46,431 nt of DNA, taken from positions 1 to 46,431 of the forward strand of contig CAIRTM010000132.1 in NCBI GenBank assembly GCA_903881505.1, given 5' to 3'. Origin of the DNA: an uncultured delta proteobacterium (lineage in GTDB: Bacteria; Desulfobacterota; WTBG01; CAIYCZ01; CAIRTM01). The translations under genes and the position numbers were made by a program. This document shows, piece after piece, positions 24,369-33,563 of this stretch. The notes under the pieces are model-generated. The model saw nothing but the letters and a program-made list of their open reading frames with translations, was not told the origin of the DNA and did not search any database. Within the stretch, counting starts at the first letter, position 1, and every line of letters begins with the position of its first letter.

Positions 24369-25826
24369 CTAACCGTGCCGTACAGTTTTGAGTTTGTGCT
24401 TAACATATCCCGTCATACTGTATTTTAGCACATCCCAGCCTGCGCGCAGGATGTTGAGCATGATACAGGGCTTTCGAATCACTTTTAAAACATAGCGCGC
24501 AATCACTGCGGGCCGCAGGTAGAATTTCCTGAACATGCGGCGATGGCCGGCGATAAGCTCTTCCCGGGTCATCCCGTGCGGAATGAAAACAGGGTCCCAG
24601 AAACCGAGCTTGCGCCAGTCGCAGTCGAATGCGCCCCATTTCCGCCAGCTATCAAACAGCTCAGCACCGGGCATGGGCGTGCAAAACGTCACATGAAATT
24701 CCTTCAGCTTGCTGTCGCGCATGAAATCAATCGTTTTTTCGATGGTTGCAGGTGTCTCGCCGGGGCAGCCGATCATAAAATAGCCGCGTGTCGTAATGCC
24801 GGCATTGTTGGCCTGCTGTATCATTTGAACAACGCGGTCGATCTTAACATGCTTTTTCATGTTGTTTAGAATTTCCTGATCGCCGCTCTCGATGCCATAG
24901 GCAATCTGCCAGCACCCGGCCCGGTGTATGGTTTCGTAAAAATCCTTAGGCGTCAGGTCGGTCCGCGCAAGGCAGGACCAGGAAATGCGGTAATCGCGGC
25001 TGAGCAGCGCATCGCATATCTTCAGCACACGCCCCCGGTCCAGCAGAAAATTATCATCATAAAACATAATGTCCCGAATACCGTACTGGCGCACAAGATG
25101 ATCGACCATGGCCAGGGTGTATTCAGGGCTGTTGCTGCGATAGCGCTCGCCCATAAAGGGGCGCGCGCAGAACGTGCATGTTCCATTGCAGCCGCGAGAT
25201 GTCATCAAAGATGAAGACGGCAGCTGAAAATAGCTGTGCGGAGCGGGTTTATAATGCTTCGCAAGATCAGGTATCAGATCCCAGGCGGGAAACGGCAGCT
25301 CATCAAGATTCTCAATTAACGCCCGCGCGGGCGTCATAGTGATGTCATCCCGGTCGCGAAAAACCACGCCGCGGATATCATGATAGGAACTGCCGCTTTT
25401 ATTAGCCTCGATCACCTCAACGATGGTGTGTTCACCCTCGTTAATGACCCCGAGATCGAATTCAGGAAACTCACGCAGGGTCTGTTCCGGCAGAGCGGAA
25501 ACATGGGCGCCGCCGATAACAATAGGCGAACGCACACCGCCTGCCCGTAACCCCTGCGCAAGTTCAGCAGCACGGATAATCGATGCGGTTGTCGCGGTGA
25601 TACCGATCAGCGCTGCCCTTGTGCCCCCGACTTCGCGCACGGTCGCAGGCAGATCAAGGTTCAAGGCCGGAGCATCCAGTATGCCGGCACGGTGGCCGGC
25701 CTTCCTGACCGCAGCGGCAAGATAGCAGAGCCCCAGCGGCGGCGCCTGGCTGCCCACGGATGCAAATGCACCGTAGCGTTCTGCAAGTGTCAGGGGGGGA
25801 TTAACCAACAGGATATCAAGGCTCAT
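24369..25826 (-). CDS. B12-binding-domain radical SAM protein, about 485 aa
   Basis: I start at ATG 25826 (MSLDILLVNPPLTLAERYG), where the family sequence begins; upstream starts at 25859 and 25877 are also open. The N-terminal domain is cobalamin-binding-like: PPLGLCYLAAAVRKAGH, then IVIGGAHVSALPEQTL and FDLGVINEGEHTIVEVI. The radical SAM domain has the cluster motif in SRGCNGTCTFCARP (CxxxCxxC). It continues with FYDDNFLLDRGRV and YGIESGDQEILNNMKK and GYFMIGCPGETPATIEKTI. Members methylate or rearrange lipids, antibiotics and cofactors (HpnP, BchE and others); the substrate here is unknown. It is separated from the peptide locus by the tRNA. Confidence 0.88.
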   Translation of the reverse strand: MSLDILLVNPPLTLAERYGAFASVGSQAPPLGLCYLAAAVRKAGHRAGILDAPALNLDLPATVREVGGTRAALIGITATTASIIRAAELAQGLRAGGVRSPIVIGGAHVSALPEQTLREFPEFDLGVINEGEHTIVEVIEANKSGSSYHDIRGVVFRDRDDITMTPARALIENLDELPFPAWDLIPDLAKHYKPAPHSYFQLPSSSLMTSRGCNGTCTFCARPFMGERYRSNSPEYTLAMVDHLVRQYGIRDIMFYDDNFLLDRGRVLKICDALLSRDYRISWSCLARTDLTPKDFYETIHRAGCWQIAYGIESGDQEILNNMKKHVKIDRVVQMIQQANNAGITTRGYFMIGCPGETPATIEKTIDFMRDSKLKEFHVTFCTPMPGAELFDSWRKWGAFDCDWRKLGFWDPVFIPHGMTREELIAGHRRMFRKFYLRPAVIARYVLKVIRKPCIMLNILRAGWDVLKYSMTGYVKHKLKTVRHG

Positions 25827-25861
25827 ACAGAAACGCGCCACACAGATGATACCGGGCATTA

Positions 25862-25883
25862 CCGCGCGTGTATACACACGCGG
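25862..25883. promoter_or_regulatory. 22-bp near-perfect palindrome upstream of the radical SAM gene
   Basis: CCGCGCGTGTA and TACACACGCGG are reverse complements with one mismatch, centred 47 bases upstream of the chosen start. The alternating purine-pyrimidine core and position suggest an operator, or a structure around the alternative starts. Confidence 0.35.
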
Positions 25884-25983
25884 CGCGTCTTTACCGAACG
25901 CGCATACCCGAAAATATTAAACAGCTCTTGTCTTGCAACAGTGCCAGTATAGTGGCGCTGGTACGTAATTGCAAATGGTTTAT

Positions 25984-26011
25984 AAAAAAAGGGCCGCATG
26001 ACATGCGGCCC
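25984..26011 (-). terminator. intrinsic terminator of the etf operon
   Basis: On the minus strand GGGCCGCA and TGCGGCCC pair around TGTCA, followed by seven T. It lies 29 bases after the stop of the Fe-S oxidoreductase gene. Confidence 0.9.
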
Positions 26012-26040
26012 CTGTCGGGCACATTTCTGCAACGTTCAAA

Positions 26041-28035
26041 CTAGCTAATGGAAGAAGCTACGATCTCCGCAATGTCCTTAACCTTGACACGATCTGCGGC
26101 CTTCTCATCCTTGACGCCGTCCTCATACATGGTCAAACAGTAGGGGCAGGCGACCGCGATTGTGTCAGGGGCGGCCCGGAGGGCCTCCTGCGTGCGCTCA
26201 AGATAAATACGCTTGCCGTCGAGCTCCTCCATCCACATGCGTCCGCCGCCGGCGCCGCAGCAGAAACTCTTCTCGCGGCAGCGCTCCATCTCGGCCGGGG
26301 CCCTGCCGCCGCTGCAGGCTTTGATAACATCCCGCGGCTGATCATACAGGTTATTATAGCGTCCCAGGTAGCAGGAATCATGGATAACAACACGTCCTGC
26401 GCTGTCGCTGGAGGGGTTGATTTTGCCGGCAGCAATCAGGCTGCTGATCAGTTCGCTGTGATGAATAACCTCAAAATCGGCACCGAACTGTTTATAATCG
26501 TTCTTCAGCGTTGTATAGCAGTGCGGGCAGTAGGTAATGATCTTCTTAATCCCGTATTTTTTAAGCTGCTCGATATTGGCCTGGGCCATTTTATCAAACA
26601 CATATTCATTGCCGAGGCGCCGCATCGAATCACCGCAGCATTTCTCCTCATTGCCAAGTATGCCCCAGGATACTCCGGCAGCGTTGAGTATCTTTGTCAG
26701 GGCCGTTGTAACCTGGCGCGCGCGCGAGTCAAACGCGCCGGCACAGCCGACGTAGAACAGGTATTCAGCCTGAACTCCCTGGGTAACCAAGGGAACGTTT
26801 AAATCAGCAGCCCACTTGGCGCGATCCGACGGCGCAATGCCCCACGGGTTGGAACGCTGCTCAGAGTTCTCAAACAGCGCAATCAGTTCTTCCGGGAATT
26901 CGGCTTTTTCCATGACAAGATGCTGGCGCATCTGCACGATCTTGGGCGCATGCTCAATAAATACCGGACAGACCTGCATGCAGGCGCCGCAGGTCGTGCA
27001 GTCCCAGATTGCTTTTTTTGAAACGCTCTTATCACTGCCGTTAATCAGCGGCACGTTCATGGCGGCATCTTTGGGGGCAGGTGCGAGCATGTCGGCCGGA
27101 CGGTTTGCAAAAACGGACTTGCTGTTCGTGAACAGATTCACCTTACCCTGATGTACCATTTTTTTCGGGTTCAGCGTCTTCTGGGTATTGCTGGCCGGAC
27201 ATACCTCCTGGCAGCGTCCGCACTCCGTGCAGGACATAAAATCCAGCAGATCTTTCCACCGGAACTGCACAACTTTCGAAATACCGAATTCCTCGCCCTT
27301 TTTAAACTGCAGGCGCGGCACGGTTGCAACCATATGCTTGCTGCGGAAAAAGCAGTTGGGTATCGCCGTCAGCACGTGCAAATGCTTGCTGTAAGGCAGG
27401 TAATTCATGAAAAACAGAAGCACAATCGCATGGATCCACCAGAAAACACGCATGCTTGCATGCAGAGATTCTGTGTCGGATCCGCGGAGAAACAAGGCCA
27501 CACCACGCGTCACCAGCATGTACGTGCCCGCAGCCAGTTCATCCAGACGATATTCACAGGCTGACATACCGAAAAAGGCTATCATCAGCGATCCGACCAG
27601 GCACAGGATCAAAAAGGCGTCCGCGGTCTGATCAATAAAATAGGGCCGGAAAAACAGACGGCGCGCGATAGCGAGGACGACGCATCCAAGCACTACCAGC
27701 GACATAATATCAGCTGCAAACATGAGGATATAATACAGAGGCCCCATGAACGCCAGACTAAAGGCCGGGAATATGCCTTTTAACAGAAACTCAAAGTTCA
27801 CCAGCACCAGGGTCATAAAACCCCAGAAAAGCAGGTAGTGGTTGTAGCCGAACTTCTTCTGGATGACGCGCAGCTGCCCGAATCCATAGGCGAACATGCC
27901 TGCGCAGCGCGACCACAGGTTGTCGAACCGGTTTTCCGCGCGGCCCAGGCAGATCGTTGCCACGAGCCTGAAAATATTTTTGAAGAAGAAGGCGAATGCG
28001 CCCAGACATACAATAAGGAATATTAAACGTTCCAA
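26041..28035 (-). CDS. Etf:quinone oxidoreductase-type membrane Fe-S protein with CCG domains, 664 aa, TTG start
   Basis: The start is TTG 28035, eight bases after AAAGGAG; no ATG fits as well. About six membrane helices in residues 1-225 form a NarI-like part. His in WWIHAIVLLFF and SKHLHVL may bind haem. Two 4Fe-4S clusters follow (CTECGRCQEVCP at 269-280, then CTTCGACMQVCP). Two CCG (heterodisulfide reductase-like) domains end the protein: EKCCGDSMRR, CPHCYTTLKNDY, HDSCYLGRYN, SFCCGAGGGRMW and ACPYCLTMYEDG. Such proteins take electrons from electron-transfer flavoprotein and pass them to menaquinone. They are linked to acyl-CoA oxidation in anaerobes such as Geobacter and syntrophs. It closes an operon with etfA and etfB. 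Confidence 0.88.
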   Translation of the reverse strand: MERLIFLIVCLGAFAFFFKNIFRLVATICLGRAENRFDNLWSRCAGMFAYGFGQLRVIQKKFGYNHYLLFWGFMTLVLVNFEFLLKGIFPAFSLAFMGPLYYILMFAADIMSLVVLGCVVLAIARRLFFRPYFIDQTADAFLILCLVGSLMIAFFGMSACEYRLDELAAGTYMLVTRGVALFLRGSDTESLHASMRVFWWIHAIVLLFFMNYLPYSKHLHVLTAIPNCFFRSKHMVATVPRLQFKKGEEFGISKVVQFRWKDLLDFMSCTECGRCQEVCPASNTQKTLNPKKMVHQGKVNLFTNSKSVFANRPADMLAPAPKDAAMNVPLINGSDKSVSKKAIWDCTTCGACMQVCPVFIEHAPKIVQMRQHLVMEKAEFPEELIALFENSEQRSNPWGIAPSDRAKWAADLNVPLVTQGVQAEYLFYVGCAGAFDSRARQVTTALTKILNAAGVSWGILGNEEKCCGDSMRRLGNEYVFDKMAQANIEQLKKYGIKKIITYCPHCYTTLKNDYKQFGADFEVIHHSELISSLIAAGKINPSSDSAGRVVIHDSCYLGRYNNLYDQPRDVIKACSGGRAPAEMERCREKSFCCGAGGGRMWMEELDGKRIYLERTQEALRAAPDTIAVACPYCLTMYEDGVKDEKAADRVKVKDIAEIVASSIS

Positions 28036-28070
28036 GGCAAAACTCCTTTCATGACTGAATGTAACTCATG

Positions 28071-29411
28071 TTATTCAACTATTTTCGCGCCGGACTGTTT
28101 AATTTTCTCGATCAGATCGGGAATAATTTCAAACACGTCACCGACGATACCCAGGTGGGCAACCTCGAAAATCGGAGCGTTCTTGTCCTTGTTGATCGCA
28201 ATGATGTATTCGGAATCCTGCATGCCGACCAGGTGCTGAATGGCGCCAGAGATGGCGCAGGCTATATAGAGTTTCGGATGCACGGTTTTGCCGGTCTGGC
28301 CTACCTGGCGCGCATGCTCGATCCAGCCTTCGTCAAAAGCGCAGCGCGATCCTGAAACAACGCCGCCGATCAGGTCCGCCAATTCCTGGAGCTTTGCAAA
28401 ATTCTCTTTGCTGAGCATGCCGCGGCCGCCTGAAACAAGAATCTTGGCCGCGTTGATATTAACCGATTTTCCTTCGGACGACTTGATAATCTCAATAATC
28501 TTGGCGGCTATATCGTCTTCCTGCAGTGCGAACGGTTCTTCGATCAGAACGCCGGTTCGGCCCTGCTGAAACAGGGGTTTGGGCATCACATGCGGCCGGA
28601 CCGAGGCCATCTGCGGCCGTCGCGTTTCCGTCAGAATGGTCGCCATGATATTGCCGCCGAACGCGGGACGGGTCTGTTCAAGAATGCGCATTTTTTTATC
28701 AATATCCAGCTGCGTACAGTCCGCGGTCAGGCCGGTCTTCAGATCGGTTGCCACGGCGCCTGCCAGGTCACGGCCAAGGCCGGTCGCGCCCATCAGCAGG
28801 ATTTCGGGCTTGTATTTATTGACAAGCTCAACAGTCCCGCGCAGATAACTCTCCGTGCGGTAATGCTTCAGAACCGGGCTTTCCATGCTGTATGCCTTGT
28901 CAGCGCCGTAGCCGAACGCCTCCTGAGCAAGATGCCTGACATTGTCACCCAAGACAAAGGCCGCCAGCTCCACGCCGAGGTCATCGGCCAGCACTCGTCC
29001 CTTGCCGAGCAGTTCCCAGGAAACATCGTGGGCATGCCCTTCAAACTGTTCGATAAACACCCAGACGCCCTTCCACAGGGCGATGTTCGATTCCGACCCT
29101 CCCGCGGGCTGCTTGCTTTCAGCTTCCGGCTCATCAGGCTCCGCAGCGGCGCCCTGCGATTCGAGCTCCTTTAAAAGGGCCTGCTCCTCGGGCGTAAAAA
29201 ACATCTCAAGGGCATCAGCCGGACAGGCCTTGACGCATTTGGTGCACCCGATACACTTGGCGGTATCAACGACCGGCTCTTCCTTGGCGTTCATCTCAAT
29301 GGCGTCAACAGGGCATGACATCTGGCAGCGCGCCCCGCAGGCAATGCACTTGCCTTCAATGAGCCGCGCTTTGCCGCGCGGTTTCTTTATTTTTTTTGGT
29401 TTCTGCTCCAT
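28071..29411 (-). CDS. etfA: electron-transfer flavoprotein alpha subunit with N-terminal ferredoxin domain, 446 aa
   Basis: The first 75 residues are a two-cluster ferredoxin. CIGCTKCVKACP is a classic 4Fe-4S motif, while the first reads CIACGARCQMSCP, with one extra residue between the second and third Cys. An acidic linker (about 75-115) leads to the Etf alpha N-terminal domain (WVFIEQFEGHAHDVSWELL). The C-terminal FAD-binding domain follows, with ILVSGGRGMLSKENF, GSRCAFDEGWIEHARQVGQTG and LYIACAISGAIQHLVGM. The protein carries FAD and, with EtfB, collects electrons from acyl-CoA dehydrogenases. The fused ferredoxin suggests direct transfer to the Fe-S partner next door. ATG 29411 follows GGAGG. 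Confidence 0.95.
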   Translation of the reverse strand: MEQKPKKIKKPRGKARLIEGKCIACGARCQMSCPVDAIEMNAKEEPVVDTAKCIGCTKCVKACPADALEMFFTPEEQALLKELESQGAAAEPDEPEAESKQPAGGSESNIALWKGVWVFIEQFEGHAHDVSWELLGKGRVLADDLGVELAAFVLGDNVRHLAQEAFGYGADKAYSMESPVLKHYRTESYLRGTVELVNKYKPEILLMGATGLGRDLAGAVATDLKTGLTADCTQLDIDKKMRILEQTRPAFGGNIMATILTETRRPQMASVRPHVMPKPLFQQGRTGVLIEEPFALQEDDIAAKIIEIIKSSEGKSVNINAAKILVSGGRGMLSKENFAKLQELADLIGGVVSGSRCAFDEGWIEHARQVGQTGKTVHPKLYIACAISGAIQHLVGMQDSEYIIAINKDKNAPIFEVAHLGIVGDVFEIIPDLIEKIKQSGAKIVE

Positions 29412-29467
29412 GTATCCTCCAGCCGTTTCAGGTTTATCAAAAATATATTTTCATAACCGGTCGCGCT

Positions 29468-30280
29468 CTACACGTGCACGATATCCCGGTCAAGCAGTTT
29501 CGCAAAGCAAGCCTCAACCGCCTTGGTGCGGTCCGGGCCCTCGCCCATCATGATTTCACCCTTTTCGCGCTCCGGCGCGAAAATACGGCGAACCTGCGTG
29601 GGAGATCCGGGCAGGCCGATCGTGGCGGGATCGAGTTTCAGCTGGGCATTGGACCAGATCTCGACCCTGACATCATCAGCATGCAGCCGGCCGGGGACCG
29701 TGGGATAGCGCGGTGTGTTGATCTCGCGCTCCACCGTCATCATCACCGGCAATTTTACCTCGATAATCTCGTGATAATTTTCAAGTTTGCGCCGGATCCG
29801 GATGGTCTTCTTTTCGGTGTTGACCGAAACGACCTCGTCAACGAGGGTAAGCTGCGTAATGTTCATGCGGCGCGCTATGCCCGGGCCAACCTGCGCAGTG
29901 TCGCCGTCAATGGTCTGCTTGCCGCACAGCACGATATCAACCGGCTGCTCTTCGTTGAGCTTCTTGATGGCCAGGCCCAGAACGGTGCTGGTGGCCAGGG
30001 TGTCGGCGCCGCCGAACGCACGGTCGCTGAGCAGAATCGCGCGGTCGGTCCCGATCGAAACGGCCTTGCGCAGCACGCTCTCGGCATTGGGCGGTCCCAT
30101 GGAAACCGCAGTCACAAATGCCCCGTATTTGTCCTTGAACCGGATCGCTTCTTCAACGGCGTTGGTGTCATACGGATTGGTGATGAACGGAACACCATCT
30201 CGTATCAGCGTATTGGTGACCGGATCAATACTCACCTGCGTTGTATCAGGCACCATCTTTACGCAAACCACAATATGCAT
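29468..30280 (-). CDS. etfB: electron-transfer flavoprotein beta subunit, 270 aa
   Basis: This is the AMP/FAD-binding partner of EtfA. It begins MHIVVCVKMVPDTTQVSIDP and has NPYDTNAVEEAIRFKD, SMGPPNAESVLRKAVSIGTD, CGKQTIDGDTAQVGPGIA (loop near the nucleotide) and RKLENYHEIIEVKLPVMMTV. All are characteristic of EtfB. The length is normal. ATG 30280 has AAAAGGAG four bases away after GCGTT. It is the first gene of the three-gene etf operon; the upstream 280 bases are A+T-rich and carry a short hexamer repeat but no promoter I can fix. Confidence 0.96.
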   Translation of the reverse strand: MHIVVCVKMVPDTTQVSIDPVTNTLIRDGVPFITNPYDTNAVEEAIRFKDKYGAFVTAVSMGPPNAESVLRKAVSIGTDRAILLSDRAFGGADTLATSTVLGLAIKKLNEEQPVDIVLCGKQTIDGDTAQVGPGIARRMNITQLTLVDEVVSVNTEKKTIRIRRKLENYHEIIEVKLPVMMTVEREINTPRYPTVPGRLHADDVRVEIWSNAQLKLDPATIGLPGSPTQVRRIFAPEREKGEIMMGEGPDRTKAVEACFAKLLDRDIVHV

Positions 30281-30441
30281 AGAACGCTCCTTTTGAATTA
30301 TTTTAGTTTATTAAATATTATCTATTCTGCATCCTGCATACAAAGTTTATATAAATATCATATAGCGCCATCGCATGCAAGGTTAATCGTATGCAGGGCA
30401 ACCGTTTGTATGGAATAAATATCTCGCAATAATATATCCAT

Positions 30442-30465
30442 ATCGAAATCGGTATCGGGATCGGA
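30442..30465. repeat. four tandem ATCGRN hexamers upstream of etfB
   Basis: ATCGAA, ATCGGT, ATCGGG and ATCGGA stand head to tail in the gap between mtnA and etfB. The period of six with a fixed ATCG core is not explained by coding. It may be a variable simple repeat or a binding array. Confidence 0.6.
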
Positions 30466-30562
30466 TTATTAAAAAAGCCGTTAGCGATAACGACGGATAT
30501 AACACGAAGAAAAATGTGTCACCGTCACGCAATACTGTTTGGACAAGTAAACAAATGCGAGG

Positions 30563-31612
30563 CTACTTCCGTCTAAAAACAGCAGCGATGTTCTCTGTAT
30601 ACGGCGCAGGGATCACGCCCTTTTCTGTGATCAGACCGGTAATGAGCTCTGCCGGAACGACGTCAAAGGCGGGATTCCACACACGTGTTCCGGCAGGGGC
30701 AACAGGCCGGCCGGCAATCGTTGTGATCTCCTCCGGTGAGCGCTCCTCGATCGGGATAGCATGCCCGGATGCTGTCGTACGATCGATGGTTGACAGGGGC
30801 GCGGCGATATAAAAAGGTATGCCGTGCGCGCGGGCAAGCACTGCAAGCGCATAGGTGCCGATTTTGTTGGCCGCATCACCGTTAGCCGCCACCCGGTCTG
30901 CGCCGGCGAGCACGGCGTCAACACGTTTGGTTTTCATATACACAGCGGCCATGCTGTCGGTAATAAGCTCAAACGGGATACCATCATGCAGCAGCTCCCA
31001 GGCAGTAAGGCGCGCTCCCTGCAGCAGGGGGCGGGTCTCACAGGCTGCGACAAACACTTTTTTCCCGTTTTCTACCGCGCTGCGAACAACTCCCAGTGCC
31101 GTGCCGTGTCCGCCGGTTGCAAGCGATCCGGTATTGCACACCGTCAGCACAACTGCATCATCCGGCAGCAGCGCCTGACCATGACGGCCCATACTGCGGT
31201 TAATTTCAATATCCTCGGCATGTATGCGCAGGGCCTCCTGTTTCAAAAGCTCCTGCAGTTCCGGCACCGAGGCGCCCTGAAACCGGTGCATGACCTGTGC
31301 CATGCGCTCCAGTGCCCAGCGCAGGTTGACCGCCGTCGGCCGGGTGGCAAGCAGGTGTGCGCTGATCGATGCGGCCTGTGCGGCAAATTCCCCACGGTTC
31401 CCGGTGCTGATCCGCCCTGCCAGAAACGCAAGCCCCATTGCGGCGGCAATGCCGATAGCGGGTGCCCCCCGGATTGAAAGACGCTTGATCGCGCCTGCTA
31501 TGTCGTCAATCGTTCGGCATTCAAGATAAACCTCCTCGGCTGGCAGCCGGGTCTGATCAAGGATCCGCACATACTCATCATTCCAGGCAATCGCTTCGAT
31601 CATCGCACGCAT
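30563..31612 (-). CDS. mtnA: S-methyl-5-thioribose-1-phosphate isomerase MtnA, 349 aa
   Basis: MtnA turns methylthioribose-1-phosphate into methylthioribulose-1-phosphate in methionine salvage. Key segments are RTIDDIAGAIKRLSIRGAPAIG (substrate site), LTVCNTGSLATGGHGTALGV with the catalytic Cys, ETRPLLQGARLTAWEL, and AGADRVAANGDAANKIGTY with the catalytic Asp. IPIEERSPEEI and RVWNPAFDVVPAELI complete the pattern. The length is normal. ATG 31612 lies nine bases after AAGGAG. No other salvage genes are present in the window. Confidence 0.95.
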   Translation of the reverse strand: MRAMIEAIAWNDEYVRILDQTRLPAEEVYLECRTIDDIAGAIKRLSIRGAPAIGIAAAMGLAFLAGRISTGNRGEFAAQAASISAHLLATRPTAVNLRWALERMAQVMHRFQGASVPELQELLKQEALRIHAEDIEINRSMGRHGQALLPDDAVVLTVCNTGSLATGGHGTALGVVRSAVENGKKVFVAACETRPLLQGARLTAWELLHDGIPFELITDSMAAVYMKTKRVDAVLAGADRVAANGDAANKIGTYALAVLARAHGIPFYIAAPLSTIDRTTASGHAIPIEERSPEEITTIAGRPVAPAGTRVWNPAFDVVPAELITGLITEKGVIPAPYTENIAAVFRRK

Positions 31613-32187
31613 TCAATTAATTCTCCTTACATTGTTTGTTCACACGACCTGCAGACGCGTTGTTCCCAGCTTTGAAGAGGCCGGCATCCAAACGCACCGG
31701 AATAAAATTTTTATAAAAATATTGAAAGATAAATCAATTATTTAAGTATAATAATATAACAATTTAATTCATAAAAAAATTGCGCCTTTCATCACGATCC
31801 AACATGCCACGCCGATGCCTGCAACGGGCCTGACTCCAGCCGTGCGTGCATGGCCTTTCAATTACAAAAGGCAGTGCATCTGCCGCATGCGATACGCCCA
31901 GACTCTATACCACAGCTTTTCATGAAATACATCCGCAAAAACCCCGCAACCCGTGGCATTGCAAATTTCAATACCTACGGCATAGACTATCTGTTTTTTC
32001 TATTTGACCGGTGGACTCTTTGCAGGTACTTTTTCCCGCACGCAAAGGCCCGTGCGCATGAGCGTCCTGCGCGAGCGTACCCGAACACAGGGGAACGACA
32101 TGCCCGGGATCCCCGTGTGCTTCAAAATATAATCGTTTACTGGTGCTGTCGCAGGCACCCTGCTCACACTGCAGCCGGAGAGATCGC
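31613..32187. other. 575-base gap between mtnA and yedE
   Basis: The half near mtnA (about 31690-31785) is very rich in A+T and may contain the mtnA promoter. The half near yedE has a TATAAT at 32128-32133 without a clear -35. Just before it is a possible hairpin, ACACAGGGG (32085-32093) with CCCCGTGT (32111-32118), one bulge. Open frames across this gap have no protein-like sequence. I see no gene or known RNA motif. Confidence 0.4.
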
Positions 32188-33315
32188 ATGGACACAAAGC
32201 AGCAGCAACCATCAAAGCAGACGCCATTCCGCTTTTTCGCTACCCGCACGGGCATCATCACCGCCGGTGCACTGATAGGGCTGATCGCATGCTTTCTTGC
32301 ACTGGCCGGCAATCCGGTCAACATGGGCATATGCGTTGCCTGCTTTATCAGGGATATCGCAGGCTCACTTGGCCTGCACCGTGCCGCACCCGTGCAATAC
32401 CTGCGGCCTGAAATCCCGGCCTTTGTGCTGGGATCGTTTCTGGCGGCACTCACGTTCGGCGAATTCAAGGCCCGAGGCGGCTCATCTCCTGTTATCCGCT
32501 TTGTGCTGGGCGCATTCGCCATGATCGGCGCTCTGGTGTTTCTGGGCTGCCCGTGGCGGGCGATCCTGCGCCTTGCGGGCGGTGATCTCAATGCCATTGC
32601 GGGTATCGCGGGCCTTGCTGCCGGCATCGGCATCGGCGTGCTGTTTCTTAAAAACGGCTACAGCCTCGGACGCTCGCACGCTTTCAAAAAACCGGTCGGC
32701 CTTGCGGCCCCTGTCATCATGGCAGGCCTGCTCGTAGCGGCCATTGCCAAGCCAGCGTTTCTTTTTACAAGCACACAGGGGCCCGGCAGCATGCGCGCGG
32801 CTTTGCTGATATCGATCGGAGCCGGGCTGGTGATCGGTTGGGTTGCCCAGCGCAGCCGCTATTGTACCATGGGCGCCTTCCGTGACCTGTTCCTGATGCG
32901 TGACTGGCACCTCATGAGCGGCGTAATGGCCTTTTTTGCTGTCGTCCTTGTATTCAATATCTTCAGGGGAGCCTTCACCGGTGCCTTTGCGGCTCAAAGC
33001 ATTGCCCACAGCCAGCACCTTTGGAACGTGCTCGGCATGGTGCTGGCAGGCCTTGCCTTCGCTCTTGGCGGCGGATGTCCCGGACGCCAGGTATTCCTGA
33101 GCGGTGAAGGCGACAGCGATGCCTTCATTTTTTTCGCGGGCATGCTGACTGGGGCTGCGCTGGCGCATAATTTCGGTCTGACCTCAACCTCTGATGCGCT
33201 GAAGGAAGGCATCCTGACGGTTGGCGGACCGGCCACAAACGGCATGATCGCTGTCGGCATCGGGCTGGTTATATGCCTTATCATCGGATTCAGCATGCGC
33301 GAGCGCTGGAAATAA
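32188..33315 (+). CDS. yedE: YedE-family putative selenium transporter, 375 aa
   Basis: ATG 32188 follows GGAGAGATC; the family sequence starts after it. The protein is nearly all membrane helix, about ten segments. It shows the YeeE/YedE repeats: NMGICVACFIRDIAGSLGL and FLGCPWRAILRLAGGD in the first half, QRSRYCTMGAFRDLFLMRD and LGGGCPGRQVFLSGEGD in the second. Conserved Cys residues in these repeats line the path in the thiosulfate carrier YeeE. YedE relatives that sit beside YedF and DUF3343 genes, as here, are predicted to import a selenium compound. That substrate is inferred from context, not proven. Confidence 0.85.
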   Translation: MDTKQQQPSKQTPFRFFATRTGIITAGALIGLIACFLALAGNPVNMGICVACFIRDIAGSLGLHRAAPVQYLRPEIPAFVLGSFLAALTFGEFKARGGSSPVIRFVLGAFAMIGALVFLGCPWRAILRLAGGDLNAIAGIAGLAAGIGIGVLFLKNGYSLGRSHAFKKPVGLAAPVIMAGLLVAAIAKPAFLFTSTQGPGSMRAALLISIGAGLVIGWVAQRSRYCTMGAFRDLFLMRDWHLMSGVMAFFAVVLVFNIFRGAFTGAFAAQSIAHSQHLWNVLGMVLAGLAFALGGGCPGRQVFLSGEGDSDAFIFFAGMLTGAALAHNFGLTSTSDALKEGILTVGGPATNGMIAVGIGLVICLIIGFSMRERWK

Positions 33316-33342
33316 TACTTTCAATAAAACGAGGTACCTGCT

Positions 33343-33558
33343 ATGAAACACATTGACACACGGGGCCTCTCCTGCCCCGAACCCGCAGTCAAGGCCCGCC
33401 GCGCTGCAAGCGAGTTGAGTACCGGCGATCATTTGGAAATTCTCGTGGATACCGGGGCTGCACGCGACAACGTTCTCAGGACTGTCAACAGTCTCGGCTT
33501 CGAGGCCGAAGCCACAGAATATGAAGGCGGTTTCAGGCTCATAGTTACAAAAAAATAA
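33343..33558 (+). CDS. TusA/YedF-like sulfur or selenium carrier, 71 aa
   Basis: The small two-layer TusA fold is shown by MKHIDTRGLSCPEPAVKARR, with the carrier Cys11 in the CPEP box, and by GDHLEILVDTGAARDNVLR. It ends with a strand EGGFRLIVTKK. TusA passes sulfur as persulfide. The YedF relatives next to YedE lack a second Cys and are associated with selenium metabolism. It lacks the long C-terminal DsrE-like domain of the full YedF selenium protein, so it could be simple TusA. It lies 27 bases after yedE and 5 before the aminotransferase. Confidence 0.85.
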   Translation: MKHIDTRGLSCPEPAVKARRAASELSTGDHLEILVDTGAARDNVLRTVNSLGFEAEATEYEGGFRLIVTKK

Positions 33559-33563
33559 CGCCG

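Noticed and set aside
31850-32275. 141-residue plus-strand open frame before yedE
   Set aside because: Overlaps the yedE start in another frame, lacks a ribosome site and has no protein-like pattern; yedE has a clear start at 32188.
32482-33168. 228-residue frame antisense to yedE
   Set aside because: Composition is that of the reverse of a membrane protein gene; no independent support.
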